Part shown: in pieces, positions 24,656 to 33,471 of the stretch
How the letters are laid out: each line of letters opens with the position of its first letter
Numbering within the stretch: position 1 is the stretch's first letter
Assembly (NCBI GenBank): GCA_964563585.1
Contig: CAZLXG010000007.1
Location: forward strand, 1-45,259
DNA: 45,259 nt
From: CAZLXG01 sp964563585
Lineage (GTDB): Bacteria; Bacteroidota; Bacteroidia; Flavobacteriales; Flavobacteriaceae
Reading direction: 5' to 3'
Notes under the pieces: model-generated
Databases searched by the model: none
What the model was told of the DNA's origin: nothing
Seen by the model: only the letters and a program-made list of their open reading frames with translations
Made by a program: the position numbers and the translations under genes

Positions 24656-26272
24656 ATGGGAAAAAACGTCAAATTTACGAAAACGATTTCGTTAGAAAAT
24701 TACGGAATAAAAAATGCCAAAATTAATTATCAACTCTCACCAGATCAACTTCATGATATTGCAATAGAAAGGGGGCAAGGTGTTGAGGCTTCTTCTGGAG
24801 CTTTAGCTGTAAATACCGGTGAATTTACTGGGCGTTCCCCACAAGATAGATTTATTGTAAAAGATGATATTACAAAAGACAGAATTTGGTGGGGAGATAT
24901 TAATATTCCTTTTGAAGCTGATGCTTTTGATAAACTTTATGATAAAGTAGCTGCTTATCTTTCGAATAAAGAAGTATTTGTTAGAGATAGTTATGTGTGT
25001 GCTGATGAAGATTACAAACTAAATATTCGTGTTATAAATGAATATTCTTGGAGTAATCAGTTTGCATATAATATGTTTTTACGCCCTACAGATGAAGAAT
25101 TAAAAGATTTTGAACCTGAGTGGGTTGTTGTAAACGCTCCAAGTTTTATGGCAATTCCAAAAGAGGATGGAACACGTCAGCATAACTTTGCTATTTTAAA
25201 TTTCACTAAAAAAATAGCTTTAATTGGTGGAACAGGTTATACAGGTGAAATTAAAAAAGGGATTTTTTCTGCATTAAATTTTATTCTTCCAGTGTTTAAA
25301 AACACATTACCAATGCATTGTAGTGCAAACGTTGGTAAAGATGGTGATACTGCTATTTTCTTTGGACTTTCTGGTACAGGAAAAACTACACTTTCTACAG
25401 ATCCAAATAGAAGTTTAATTGGAGATGATGAACATGGTTGGACAAATGAAAACTCGGTATTTAATTTTGAAGGTGGTTGTTATGCTAAGGTTATAAATCT
25501 CTCAAGAGATAATGAGCCAGAAATATATGATGCCATTAAAAAAGGTGCCATTCTTGAAAATGTTATTTTAGATAATAACGGTCATGTTGATTTTGAAGAT
25601 GTTTCAATCACTCAAAACACACGTGTAAGTTACCCGCTCAATCATATTGAAAATATACAAATTCCATCAATTGGGAAAAACCCGAAGAATATTTTCTTCT
25701 TAACTGCGGATGCTTTTGGTGTATTGCCTCCAATTTCTAAATTAACGCCAAGTCAAGCTGCATATCATTTTATTTCTGGTTATACAGCAAAAGTAGCAGG
25801 AACAGAAGCTGGAGTTGTAGAACCTGTACCATCATTTTCTGCATGCTTTGGAGCGCCTTTTATGCCATTACATCCAGCTAAATATGCTGAAATGTTAAGC
25901 AAAAAAATGAAGGATTCTGGAGTTAATGTTTGGTTAGTAAATACCGGATGGACTGGAGGACCTTATGGTATTGGTACTAGAATGAAATTAAAATACACGC
26001 GTGCTATGATTAGTGCAGCTATAAATGGAGATTTAGGGTTGTATGCATATGATAAATACCATATTCATTCTGTATTTGGTGTAGCGCAACCTAGAGAATG
26101 CCCTGGTGTTCCAACTAGTGTTTTAAGTCCAAGAACAACATGGAATAATGATGATAAGTATTATAAAACCGCATTTAAATTAGCAAATGCATTTCGTGAA
26201 AACTTCAAACAGTTTGAAGCTCATTGCAATGAAGAAATTCGACGTGGTGGACCGCAGCGATATGCGTTTTAA
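24656..26272 (+). CDS. pckA: phosphoenolpyruvate carboxykinase (ATP)
   Basis: Cytoplasmic enzyme interconverting oxaloacetate + ATP and phosphoenolpyruvate + CO2 + ADP, the entry to gluconeogenesis. The 538-residue protein is of ATP-type length. It has the kinase-1a loop GLSGTGKTTLS (about 237-247), the metal/oxaloacetate-binding HCSANVG block upstream, GDDEHGW (about 259-265) and the R-containing TGRSPQDRFIV near residues 59-69. The C-terminal NTGWTGGPYGIGTRMKL block is complete. It has its own promoter candidate and a strong terminator, so it is probably a single-gene unit. Confidence 0.97.
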   Translation: MGKNVKFTKTISLENYGIKNAKINYQLSPDQLHDIAIERGQGVEASSGALAVNTGEFTGRSPQDRFIVKDDITKDRIWWGDINIPFEADAFDKLYDKVAAYLSNKEVFVRDSYVCADEDYKLNIRVINEYSWSNQFAYNMFLRPTDEELKDFEPEWVVVNAPSFMAIPKEDGTRQHNFAILNFTKKIALIGGTGYTGEIKKGIFSALNFILPVFKNTLPMHCSANVGKDGDTAIFFGLSGTGKTTLSTDPNRSLIGDDEHGWTNENSVFNFEGGCYAKVINLSRDNEPEIYDAIKKGAILENVILDNNGHVDFEDVSITQNTRVSYPLNHIENIQIPSIGKNPKNIFFLTADAFGVLPPISKLTPSQAAYHFISGYTAKVAGTEAGVVEPVPSFSACFGAPFMPLHPAKYAEMLSKKMKDSGVNVWLVNTGWTGGPYGIGTRMKLKYTRAMISAAINGDLGLYAYDKYHIHSVFGVAQPRECPGVPTSVLSPRTTWNNDDKYYKTAFKLANAFRENFKQFEAHCNEEIRRGGPQRYAF

Positions 26273-26298
26273 TTGATGAGTGACTAACTCAAAAAAGA

Positions 26299-26329
26299 AA
26301 AGGGTGGTTTTTTTTAAACCACCCTTTTT
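26299..26329. terminator. bidirectional terminator between pckA and hemD
   Basis: AAAGGGTGGTTT (26299-26310) pairs perfectly with AAACCACCCTTT (26316-26327) around a five-base loop, with A-rich and T-rich flanks. It serves both convergent genes. Confidence 0.92.
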
Positions 26330-26348
26330 GTATATATAAATATAGTAT

Positions 26349-27095
26349 TTACTTTTTATTAGCCTTATCAATGTATTTTTGAAGAGCCATTGTCATTGAA
26401 GGTGTTTCAGGTGTTGGTGCAGAAATATCTACACGTAAACCTTTTTCTTCAACAGCCTTAATAGTTGTGTTTCCAAATACAGCAATACGCGTTTCATTTT
26501 GTTTAAAATCTGGAAAATTTTTAAATAATGACTCAATTCCTGATGGACTAAAAAACACTAAAACATCGTATGATACATTTGCTAAATCAGAAAGGTCACT
26601 TACCACGGTTTTGAAAAAAGTAGCTTGTTTCCAATTAACGCCTAAATCATTTAAAGTATCGGGTACTTCTTGTTTTACTTTATCGGTATTTGGTAATAAG
26701 AATTTTTCGTCTTTATATTTCTTAATTAAAGGAATAAGCTCAGAAAAAGTACGTTTTCCAACATAAATTTTACGTTTTCTGTAAACTACATATTTTTGCA
26801 AATAATAAGCTACAGCTTCAGATTGACAAAAATATTTTAGAGCATCTGGAACTTTAAAACGCATTTCTTCAGCTACTCTAAAAAAATGATCTACAGCATT
26901 TCTACTAGTTAATATTATTGCAGTATAGTTATTTAAATCTACTTTTTGATGCCTGATTTCTTTTGCAGAAACGCCTTCAACATGAATAAAAGGTCTAAAA
27001 TCTATTTTTACCTTTTGTTTTTCTTGTAAATCAAAATATGGCGAGTTCTCTATTTTAGGTTCTGGTTGGGATACTAAAATGGTTTTCACTTTCAT
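26349..27095 (-). CDS. hemD: uroporphyrinogen-III synthase
   Basis: Enzyme of haem and sirohaem biosynthesis that closes hydroxymethylbilane to uroporphyrinogen III, cytoplasmic, 248 residues. HemD is poorly conserved; support comes from the two-lobed Rossmann-like pattern. This includes TILVSQPEPKIENSPYFDL at the start, DLNNYTAIILTSRNAVDHFF in lobe 1 (about 50-70), and YDVLVFFSPSGIESLFKNFP with RIAVFGNTTIKAVEEKGLRV (about 175-225), the usual SPS and GxTT blocks. It precedes a convergent terminator. The DUF4271 gene 22 bases upstream is, as I recall, its normal flavobacterial neighbour. Confidence 0.88.
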   Translation of the reverse strand: MKVKTILVSQPEPKIENSPYFDLQEKQKVKIDFRPFIHVEGVSAKEIRHQKVDLNNYTAIILTSRNAVDHFFRVAEEMRFKVPDALKYFCQSEAVAYYLQKYVVYRKRKIYVGKRTFSELIPLIKKYKDEKFLLPNTDKVKQEVPDTLNDLGVNWKQATFFKTVVSDLSDLANVSYDVLVFFSPSGIESLFKNFPDFKQNETRIAVFGNTTIKAVEEKGLRVDISAPTPETPSMTMALQKYIDKANKK

Positions 27096-27117
27096 ATGCG
27101 CAAGTAATTTATTTATT

Positions 27118-27762
27118 TTAGGAAATGAACACCTTGTATAAAATTAGGTAAGGTGCGATTTCGAGAGCGCAAAGATACAAAATAAAATAAAACAAGTTGG
27201 TTTTTATTGTATTTTGATGTGCTTTAAATGAAGTAATTAGCCCAATAGCGTTTATAATTAACAATATAATAATCATTACGTAAATAATCTTTAGCGAAGG
27301 AGTAATGCTAAATATTAATATTGCATTTATGGGTATTAATAAAAGACCCAAATAATTTTTATAACTTATTTTCTGAAAAAGATATTGGTCAACTAGTTTG
27401 TCGATTTCAAAAAGACTACCTATTAAGCGTTCAATAAGCACTTTTATTAAAATAAAAAGACCAATACTAAACGTTAATTTAAAAATAATATTTAATGAAA
27501 CAGCCTTAGTATCATTAATGTGCTGATATATAATATACCCAAATACAGAAGCTGAAATAATTAAATTCGCAAATAGCAAACCATCAAACTTATCAAAGAA
27601 TTTTTGCTCTCTAGCGTATATTTTAAGATACTTGGAGTTTCCTAGAACAAAAATAAAGTCATCAAAACGTTTAGGCGCTACTAATTTTGCTGTTGCAATA
27701 ATTAGAATGCCAACAACTAATAAAATTGTAAATAACTCATTTGATATGATATCACGAAGCAT
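27118..27762 (-). CDS. DUF4271 membrane protein
   Basis: Integral membrane protein of 214 residues with about six predicted helices. The N-terminal pattern includes APKRFDDFIFVLGNSKYLKI and a further EQKFFDKFDGLLFANLIIS; these are characteristic of DUF4271. Function is unknown. It lies upstream of hemD on the same strand with 22 bases between, so the two are probably co-transcribed; any link to haem synthesis is inference from this neighbourhood. Confidence 0.85.
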   Translation of the reverse strand: MLRDIISNELFTILLVVGILIIATAKLVAPKRFDDFIFVLGNSKYLKIYAREQKFFDKFDGLLFANLIISASVFGYIIYQHINDTKAVSLNIIFKLTFSIGLFILIKVLIERLIGSLFEIDKLVDQYLFQKISYKNYLGLLLIPINAILIFSITPSLKIIYVMIIILLIINAIGLITSFKAHQNTIKTNLFYFILYLCALEIAPYLILYKVFIS

Positions 27763-27842
27763 GCCCTAAAATTATTATAAATATTTACGCAATCACTAAA
27801 ATTATTAAGAAATATTTAAAAATAATAATATTATAAATAGCT

Positions 27843-27850
27843 TACATTTG
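27843..27850 (+). promoter_or_regulatory. candidate -7 element for the glycosyltransferase-pyrC unit
   Basis: TACATTTG fits TAnnTTTG and ends 33 bases before the ATG at 27884, in the divergent gap with the DUF4271 gene. Confidence 0.42.
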
Positions 27851-27883
27851 CTAAAAATAATACCATTTCAATAAAATTTGAAG

Positions 27884-28606
27884 ATGCAAGAGACAGTTGT
27901 TATCATTCCAACATACAACGAAATAGAGAATATTGAAGCTATAATTAGGGCTGTGTTTTCACAATCAGAAAGTATTCATGTTCTTATTGTTGACGATAAT
28001 TCTCCAGATTTAACAGCTTTAAAAGTAAAAGAACTTCAGGAAGAATTTCAAAATAAATTATTTTTAGAAATACGGAAAGAGAAATCTGGATTAGGAACAG
28101 CCTATATTTATGGTTTTAATTGGTGTTTAAATAAGCAGTATAACTATATTTTTGAAATGGATGCTGATTTTTCACATAACCCGAAAGATTTAATAAAGTT
28201 GTATAATGCGTGTCATATTGATGGAGCAGACATGTCGATTGGGTCGCGTTACGTAACGGGCGTAAATGTAGTTAATTGGCCTATGAGTAGAGTGTTAATG
28301 TCTTATTTGGCATCAAAATATGTACGAGTTATTACAGGTATGAAAATTCATGATACCACAGCTGGTTTTATATGTTATAAGCGACAGGTTTTAGAAACTA
28401 TTGACTTAAAAGCAATTAAATTTATTGGATACGCGTTTCAAATAGAAATGAAATTTAAGACATATTTAAAAAAGTTTAAGATTACCGAAGTGCCAGTGAT
28501 ATTTACAGATAGAAAGCTTGGAGAATCAAAATTAAGCTCAGGGATAATTTCTGAAGCTGTTTTTGGAGTTATTTCAATGAAGTTGAAAAGTTTGTTTAAG
28601 AAGTAA
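27884..28606 (+). CDS. polyprenol monophosphomannose synthase-like glycosyltransferase (GT2)
   Basis: Glycosyltransferase family 2 protein of 240 residues, of the dolichol-phosphate-mannose-synthase type: transfer of a sugar from a nucleotide donor to a polyprenyl phosphate at the inner face of the cytoplasmic membrane. Motifs are VVIIPTYNEIENI at the start, VDDNSPD (about 37-43), the metal-binding EMDADFSHNPKDL (about 92-104), SIGSRYVTG and AGFICYKRQVLE, then IGYAFQIEMKFK with ITEVPVIFTDRKLGESKL at the end. No C-terminal membrane helices, so a single-domain bacterial form. The ATG at 27884 is preferred to the TTG two codons earlier. pyrC follows after 12 bases. Confidence 0.92.
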   Translation: MQETVVIIPTYNEIENIEAIIRAVFSQSESIHVLIVDDNSPDLTALKVKELQEEFQNKLFLEIRKEKSGLGTAYIYGFNWCLNKQYNYIFEMDADFSHNPKDLIKLYNACHIDGADMSIGSRYVTGVNVVNWPMSRVLMSYLASKYVRVITGMKIHDTTAGFICYKRQVLETIDLKAIKFIGYAFQIEMKFKTYLKKFKITEVPVIFTDRKLGESKLSSGIISEAVFGVISMKLKSLFKK

Positions 28607-28618
28607 GAAGAAAAGAAT

Positions 28619-29965
28619 ATGAAGTTGAAAACTGTATTAATTAAAAATGCAAATATTGTAAATGAAGGAAACATTTTTAAAGGAGATATTTTAATTGAAG
28701 GAGAATACATAAAAGAGATTAGCGAATCTATAAGTGCAAAATCTGCCGATGTGCATGTGTTTGATGCCGAAGGGAAATTTGTTTTACCAGGTGTAATAGA
28801 TGATCAAGTACATTTTAGAGAACCAGGTTTAACGCATAAGGCGAATATTGAAACCGAAAGTAAAGCCGCTATTGCTGGTGGTATTACATCGTTTATTGAA
28901 ATGCCAAACACCAATCCGCAAACAACTACTATAGAGAGATTAGAGGAAAAATTTGAGATAGCTTCAAAAACATCATCTGCTAATTATTCGTTTATGTTTG
29001 GTGGCACCAATGATAATTTAGATGAAATTTTAAAAGTTGATGCAAAAAAGGTAGCTGCTTTAAAATTATTTTTAGGTTCATCAACAGGAAATATGTTGGT
29101 TGATAATCCTGAAATTTTAGAAGAAATATTTTCCAAAACCGATTTGTTAATTGCTGTACATTGTGAAGACGAAACTACTATTAAAAATAATTTTGAAGCA
29201 TATTTAGAAAAATATGGAGAGGATATTCCTATTAAATATCATCCAAAAATAAGAAGTGAAAAAGCATGTTATTTATCATCTTCAAAAGCTATCGAATTAG
29301 CTGAAAAGACAGGGGCAAGATTACATGTTTTTCATCTTTCAACAGGAAAGGAAACAGATTTATTCAACAATAAAATTCCTTTAAAAGATAAAAAAATAAC
29401 AGCTGAAGTTTGTATACATCATTTATGGTTTACTGATGAAGATTATGACGAAAAAGGAACATTAATTAAATGGAATCCTGCGGTAAAAACCCAAAACGAT
29501 AAAAACAAATTATGGGAAGCGTTATTAGATGACAGAATTGATGTTATTGCAACAGACCATGCTCCACATACTATTGAGGAAAAAGAAAACGTTTATACAA
29601 AAGCGCCTTCTGGCGGCCCGTTGGTACAACATGGGTTGCCTGCCATTTTAGAAATGTATCATAATGGTAAGATTTCAATAGAAAAAATAGTAGAAAAAAT
29701 GTGCCATAATCCTGCTATTTTATTTCAAATTGAAAAAAGAGGATATATAAAAGAAGGTTATTTTGCAGATTTGGTTTTTGTAGATTTAAATAACCCATGG
29801 ACGGTTACTAAAGATAATATTTTATATAAATGTGGATGGTCTCCGTTTGAGGGCACTACTTTTAAATCAAGAATTACACATACTTTTGTAAATGGAAGTT
29901 TGGTTTATAAAAATGCTAAATTTTATAATGTTAATGCCGCAAAACGATTAACTTTTAATAGATGA
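28619..29965 (+). CDS. pyrC: dihydroorotase
   Basis: Amidohydrolase of pyrimidine biosynthesis converting carbamoyl-aspartate to dihydroorotate, cytoplasmic, 448 residues. The type is the longer dihydroorotase/allantoinase-like class. Visible are GVIDDQVHFREPGLTHK (about 58-75), EMPNTNPQTT, the likely carboxylated Lys in AALKLFLGSSTG (K149), AVHCEDE (H181), LHVFHLSTG (H236/H239) and the catalytic ATDHAPHT (D313). The first metal ligand pair, normally HxH, reads Q63-V-H65, a variant I recall from other Bacteroidetes. The last four bases overlap the start of the DUF4296 gene, so the two are coupled. Confidence 0.93.
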   Translation: MKLKTVLIKNANIVNEGNIFKGDILIEGEYIKEISESISAKSADVHVFDAEGKFVLPGVIDDQVHFREPGLTHKANIETESKAAIAGGITSFIEMPNTNPQTTTIERLEEKFEIASKTSSANYSFMFGGTNDNLDEILKVDAKKVAALKLFLGSSTGNMLVDNPEILEEIFSKTDLLIAVHCEDETTIKNNFEAYLEKYGEDIPIKYHPKIRSEKACYLSSSKAIELAEKTGARLHVFHLSTGKETDLFNNKIPLKDKKITAEVCIHHLWFTDEDYDEKGTLIKWNPAVKTQNDKNKLWEALLDDRIDVIATDHAPHTIEEKENVYTKAPSGGPLVQHGLPAILEMYHNGKISIEKIVEKMCHNPAILFQIEKRGYIKEGYFADLVFVDLNNPWTVTKDNILYKCGWSPFEGTTFKSRITHTFVNGSLVYKNAKFYNVNAAKRLTFNR

Positions 29966-30486
29966 TGTTAAAACGATTATTGATATACATTGGAGTTATT
30001 TTATTTGCAACGTCTTGTTATAAATTTAATAATCCCGAAAAGCCCAAGAATTTAATTTCTAAGGATAAAATGGTTGATATCTTAATGGATATTAGATTAA
30101 TATCGTCTGCAAATGGTGCAAATAAGAGTGTTTTAATAAGTCGTGGTATTCTTGATAAAAACTATATTTATAAAAAGCATAATATAGATAGTTTGCAATT
30201 TGCTTCTAGCAATTCTTATTATGCATATTATATTGAAGATTATGAAGCTATTTACGCTAAAGTTAAAGATAGTTTAGAGTCTTTAAAAAAAGAATATGAT
30301 GAATTAGTAGAACAAGATGCTCAAAATAAAAGAGTGAGAGATTCTATAAATAAAATAAAAAGACAAAATAAACCTTTAAAGAAAGACTTCATTCGTGCCA
30401 AAAGAGATTCAATAAAAAAGGCGATAAAAAAAAGAGGTTTAATTGAGCCTATTTCTGATGTAGAAAATGAGAGCCCACTGAAGTAA
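29962..30486 (+). CDS. DUF4296 lipoprotein
   Basis: Exported protein of 174 residues. A short signal ends in a lipobox-like FATSC (Cys about 19). The conserved part (about 30-115) has the DUF4296 pattern, with LISKDKMVDILMDIRLI and a central HNIDSLQFASSNSYYAYY; then comes a long charged helical tail rich in Lys and Asp with repeated RDSI units, predicted coiled coil. Function unknown. ATG ATG at 29962/29965 gives two possible starts overlapping the pyrC stop. The 3' end overlaps the convergent epimerase gene by 38 bases. Confidence 0.85.
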   Translation: MMLKRLLIYIGVILFATSCYKFNNPEKPKNLISKDKMVDILMDIRLISSANGANKSVLISRGILDKNYIYKKHNIDSLQFASSNSYYAYYIEDYEAIYAKVKDSLESLKKEYDELVEQDAQNKRVRDSINKIKRQNKPLKKDFIRAKRDSIKKAIKKRGLIEPISDVENESPLK

Positions 30487-31459
30487 TACTTTCATTTATA
30501 GATTTAAATTTAAAATCTAAAACATTTTTAATTTTACTATTACTGTAATTGGTTTCAGATGATATTGATGTTACTAACTGCTTCGTTAATTGTCTTCTTT
30601 TTCCTGTAAGTTTCTGTGTTAACCAATCTAATCTCCATGCAAGTTGTAATAAGATAGGGTTTATTAATTTTTTTGGAGGTTTCACATTTACCGATACGGA
30701 TAAAGCTTGTAAAAATTGTTTGTAAGTCCAATTTTCAGCAACCAAAATAAAGCGTTCATTTATAATATTACTTTTTGTGAGAGCTATCATAATTGAAACA
30801 ACATCTTTAACATCAACTATTCCAAGCGTACCAGAAGTAAAATACTTTATGCCTTTATATGCTTTTTTGAATAAACTTCCACTACCATAACTCCAAATAC
30901 CAGCTCCTAAAATTACTCCAGGATTAACAATTACTGCGTCTAAACCTTCCTGTGTGGCGCGCCAAACTTCCATTTCTGCTCCATATTTTGTAATTGCATA
31001 AACACTATTGTCATCTTCAGGGTTCCATTCGGTATTTTCTGTAATAAGTTTATTATTAGTTGTATTACGACCAATAGTAGCAATAGAACTTACATAACAC
31101 AATTTTTTAATATTATTTGAAATACATAAGTTTACAATATTTGCAGTGCCTTCAATATTGGTTTGTCGTAAAAGTTGATATTTATCGGGTTCAAAAGATA
31201 CAAATGCTGCACAATGATATACATAAGTAATATCTTTAAAAGCTTCAGACAATAAAGGAATATCTAAAATATCTGCTTGTACCCATTCAATTGCGTCAAA
31301 AAGCGCATCAAAATTATCAGTATATGTAGAAAATACTTTTTTTACATTATTTAGTTTACGTTCGGTTCTATAAATAGCTCTAACTTTTTCATTATTGCTA
31401 GTAAGTTTGTAAAGTAAATGTGCGCCAACTAAACCTGTGCTTCCTGTAACTAAAATCAT
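30449..31459 (-). CDS. NAD-dependent epimerase/dehydratase family protein
   Basis: Extended short-chain dehydrogenase/reductase of 336 residues. The Rossmann glycine motif is VTGSTGLVGAHLLYKL (about 4-19), followed by a substrate domain. YAITKYGAE (about 153-161) supplies the catalytic Tyr-x3-Lys and YVSSIATIG (about 122-130) the Ser. The sequence resembles dihydroflavonol-reductase/3-beta-HSD-like proteins (NAAFVSF-type motif CAAFVSFEPD), so a sugar substrate is not certain. It is divergent from tyrS and overlaps the DUF4296 gene at its 3' end. Confidence 0.9.
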   Translation of the reverse strand: MILVTGSTGLVGAHLLYKLTSNNEKVRAIYRTERKLNNVKKVFSTYTDNFDALFDAIEWVQADILDIPLLSEAFKDITYVYHCAAFVSFEPDKYQLLRQTNIEGTANIVNLCISNNIKKLCYVSSIATIGRNTTNNKLITENTEWNPEDDNSVYAITKYGAEMEVWRATQEGLDAVIVNPGVILGAGIWSYGSGSLFKKAYKGIKYFTSGTLGIVDVKDVVSIMIALTKSNIINERFILVAENWTYKQFLQALSVSVNVKPPKKLINPILLQLAWRLDWLTQKLTGKRRQLTKQLVTSISSETNYSNSKIKNVLDFKFKSINESITSVGSHFLHQK

Positions 31460-31512
31460 GCAACTAAATTAAAGAAATATTCATAATACATGAGTAATTC
31501 TACATTGATTTT

Positions 31513-31520
31513 TATATTTG
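31513..31520 (+). promoter_or_regulatory. candidate -7 element for tyrS
   Basis: TATATTTG fits TAnnTTTG and ends 26 bases before the tyrS ATG at 31547. Confidence 0.45.
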
Positions 31521-31546
31521 CCATAGATTACCAAAAATAAATTATA

Positions 31547-32842
31547 ATGATAAAGAATTTTGTTGAAGAATTAACTTGGAGAGGCATGATACATACGGTA
31601 ATGCCAGGAGCTGAAGATCATTTAATGGAAAGTATGCGAAGTGCGTATATTGGTTTTGACCCTACAGCAGATTCTTTGCATATTGGTAATTTGGTGCCAA
31701 TTATGTTGTTGGCGCATTATCAACGTTGCGGTCACAAACCAGTGGCTTTGGTTGGTGGTGCAACGGGTATGATTGGTGACCCTTCAGGGAAATCGAATGA
31801 GCGTAATTTGCTAGATGAAAAAACATTAAGACATAATCAAGATGCGATTAAAGGTCAGTTATCACATTTTTTAGATTTTGAAAGTGATGCTAAAAATGCT
31901 GCTATTTTAGTGAATAATTACGATTGGATGAAAGATTTTTCATTCCTTGAATTTATTCGCGATGTTGGTAAACATATTACGGTTAACTATATGATGGCAA
32001 AGGATTCAGTTAAGAATAGAATTTCTTCTGAATCTTCTGAAGGTATGAGTTTTACAGAATTCACATATCAACTAGTACAAGGGTACGATTTTCTTCATTT
32101 ATATAAAGAGAACAACTGCTCGATACAAATGGGCGGTAGTGATCAATGGGGAAATATAACAACAGGAACCGAATTAATTAGAAGAATTGCTGGTGGAAAA
32201 GGATATGCAATAACCTGTCCATTAATAACAAAGTCTGATGGTTCTAAATTCGGTAAATCAGAAGGTGGTAATGTTTGGTTGGACGCTAAAAGAACATCAC
32301 CTTATAAATTTTATCAATATTGGCTAAATTCTAGCGATGAAGATGCTGAAAAATATATAAAAATATTCACGTTTTTAAAGCAAGAAGAAATAAACAACTT
32401 AACAAACAAACATAAAGAAGCACCACATTTACGAGTTTTACAAAGACGTTTAGCTGAAGAAATAACATCAATGGTACATTCTAAAGAAGATTTAGAAAAT
32501 GCAATTAAAGCAAGTACTATTCTTTTTGGGAAATCAACTAGTGATGATTTAAAACAACTTGATGAACAAACATTTTTAGATGTTTTTGATGGTGTTCCTC
32601 AAACTGAAGTTTCAAAAGAAGATATTGAAAACGGATTAGATATTATTGCAGCTTTAGCCGAAAAAGGAGGTTTTTTAAAATCTAATGGAGAAGCACGAAG
32701 AGCCTTAAAAGAAAACTCAATTTCTGTAAATAAAGAAAAAGTAAAAGAAGGTTATAGTATTACCACAATGGATTTAATTAATGATAAGTTTATACTGCTA
32801 CAAAGAGGTAAAAAGAATTATTTTGTGCTTAAAATAGCATAG
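31547..32842 (+). CDS. tyrS: tyrosine--tRNA ligase
   Basis: Class Ic aminoacyl-tRNA synthetase charging tRNA-Tyr; 431 residues, full length. It has YIGFDPTADSLHIGNLVPIM (the HIGH motif as HIGN, about 47-50), ALVGGATGMIGDPSGKSNER, the tyrosine-binding GYDFLHLY and QMGGSDQWGNI blocks, and the KMSKS motif as KFGKS (about 233-237). A C-terminal S4-like RNA-binding domain (about 365-431) contains FLKSNGEARRALKENSISVN. This is the TyrRS-S type found in most bacteria. A clear terminator follows. Confidence 0.97.
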   Translation: MIKNFVEELTWRGMIHTVMPGAEDHLMESMRSAYIGFDPTADSLHIGNLVPIMLLAHYQRCGHKPVALVGGATGMIGDPSGKSNERNLLDEKTLRHNQDAIKGQLSHFLDFESDAKNAAILVNNYDWMKDFSFLEFIRDVGKHITVNYMMAKDSVKNRISSESSEGMSFTEFTYQLVQGYDFLHLYKENNCSIQMGGSDQWGNITTGTELIRRIAGGKGYAITCPLITKSDGSKFGKSEGGNVWLDAKRTSPYKFYQYWLNSSDEDAEKYIKIFTFLKQEEINNLTNKHKEAPHLRVLQRRLAEEITSMVHSKEDLENAIKASTILFGKSTSDDLKQLDEQTFLDVFDGVPQTEVSKEDIENGLDIIAALAEKGGFLKSNGEARRALKENSISVNKEKVKEGYSITTMDLINDKFILLQRGKKNYFVLKIA

Positions 32843-32848
32843 AAATAG

Positions 32849-32884
32849 CAAAAGCCCAATCGAGAGATTGAGCTTTTGTTTTAA
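32849..32884 (+). terminator. terminator after tyrS
   Basis: CAAAAGC(CC)AATC (32849-32861) pairs with GATT(GA)GCTTTTG (32866-32878) around a four-base loop, with a two-base mismatch in the stem and a T-rich tail. It starts six bases after the tyrS stop. Confidence 0.85.
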
Positions 32885-32967
32885 CCAATTAACTAAAAAA
32901 CCAATTTTTCTTTTTCTTAGCTTTTCAATTTGTCGTAAATCTTTTTAAAATATTACAAGAAATTGGG

Positions 32968-33414
32968 TTATTTTGTGAGTTTTATTTTCCTCCAGTTTTT
33001 ATCTGCATTTTCAAGTAATTCTTTTGTGTTTTCTTTTTGCCACAATTCTAGAGTATTTGTTCCCCAAGCATTATAAAACAGATATAATTTACCATTTATA
33101 ATCTCGAAAGTTTTTGGATTAATTGACACTTTTTCAGATTTTTCTGCAATTGCATAAGCACAATAGCCTCCAAATTGAGGAACGTATTTTTTTGGATTTT
33201 TGTTAAAAGCTGTAAGGTTTTTGTCTGAATGGAATTTGTAATAAACACCATCAAACATTGTTTTAAATTGCTTATTGCCTTCAATAGCTTCATTATTAAA
33301 ATAGGCAACAACATCATATCCATTTGCTATAAATCCTTTTTTAACATTGTAATCAATAACCTGAGAAAATGAAGCCGTAGTTATTAGTATAAAAATGAAT
33401 GATAAATATCGCAT
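32968..33414 (-). CDS. secreted YHS domain protein
   Basis: Exported protein of 148 residues with a signal peptide (MRYLSFIFILITTASFSQ). It carries a YHS-type domain over about 28-130: NGYDVVAYFNNEAIEGNKQF, YYKFHSDKNLTAFNKNPKKY, and QFGGYCAYAIAEKSEKV, with a C-terminal LYLFYNAWG. YHS domains are thought to bind metal; the secreted form is common in marine Bacteroidetes with no established role. It is separated from the LuxE-like gene upstream by 57 bases on the same strand, so the two may share a transcript. Confidence 0.88.
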   Translation of the reverse strand: MRYLSFIFILITTASFSQVIDYNVKKGFIANGYDVVAYFNNEAIEGNKQFKTMFDGVYYKFHSDKNLTAFNKNPKKYVPQFGGYCAYAIAEKSEKVSINPKTFEIINGKLYLFYNAWGTNTLELWQKENTKELLENADKNWRKIKLTK

Positions 33415-33471
33415 AAATTGTAGTTCTATATTTATTTATGTCGAAAATATTGAAATAACTTACGGTGTAAA

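Noticed and set aside
33096..33323. 75-codon minus-strand frame within the YHS gene
   Set aside because: Overlaps the YHS gene in another frame; its composition is that of a shifted reading frame.
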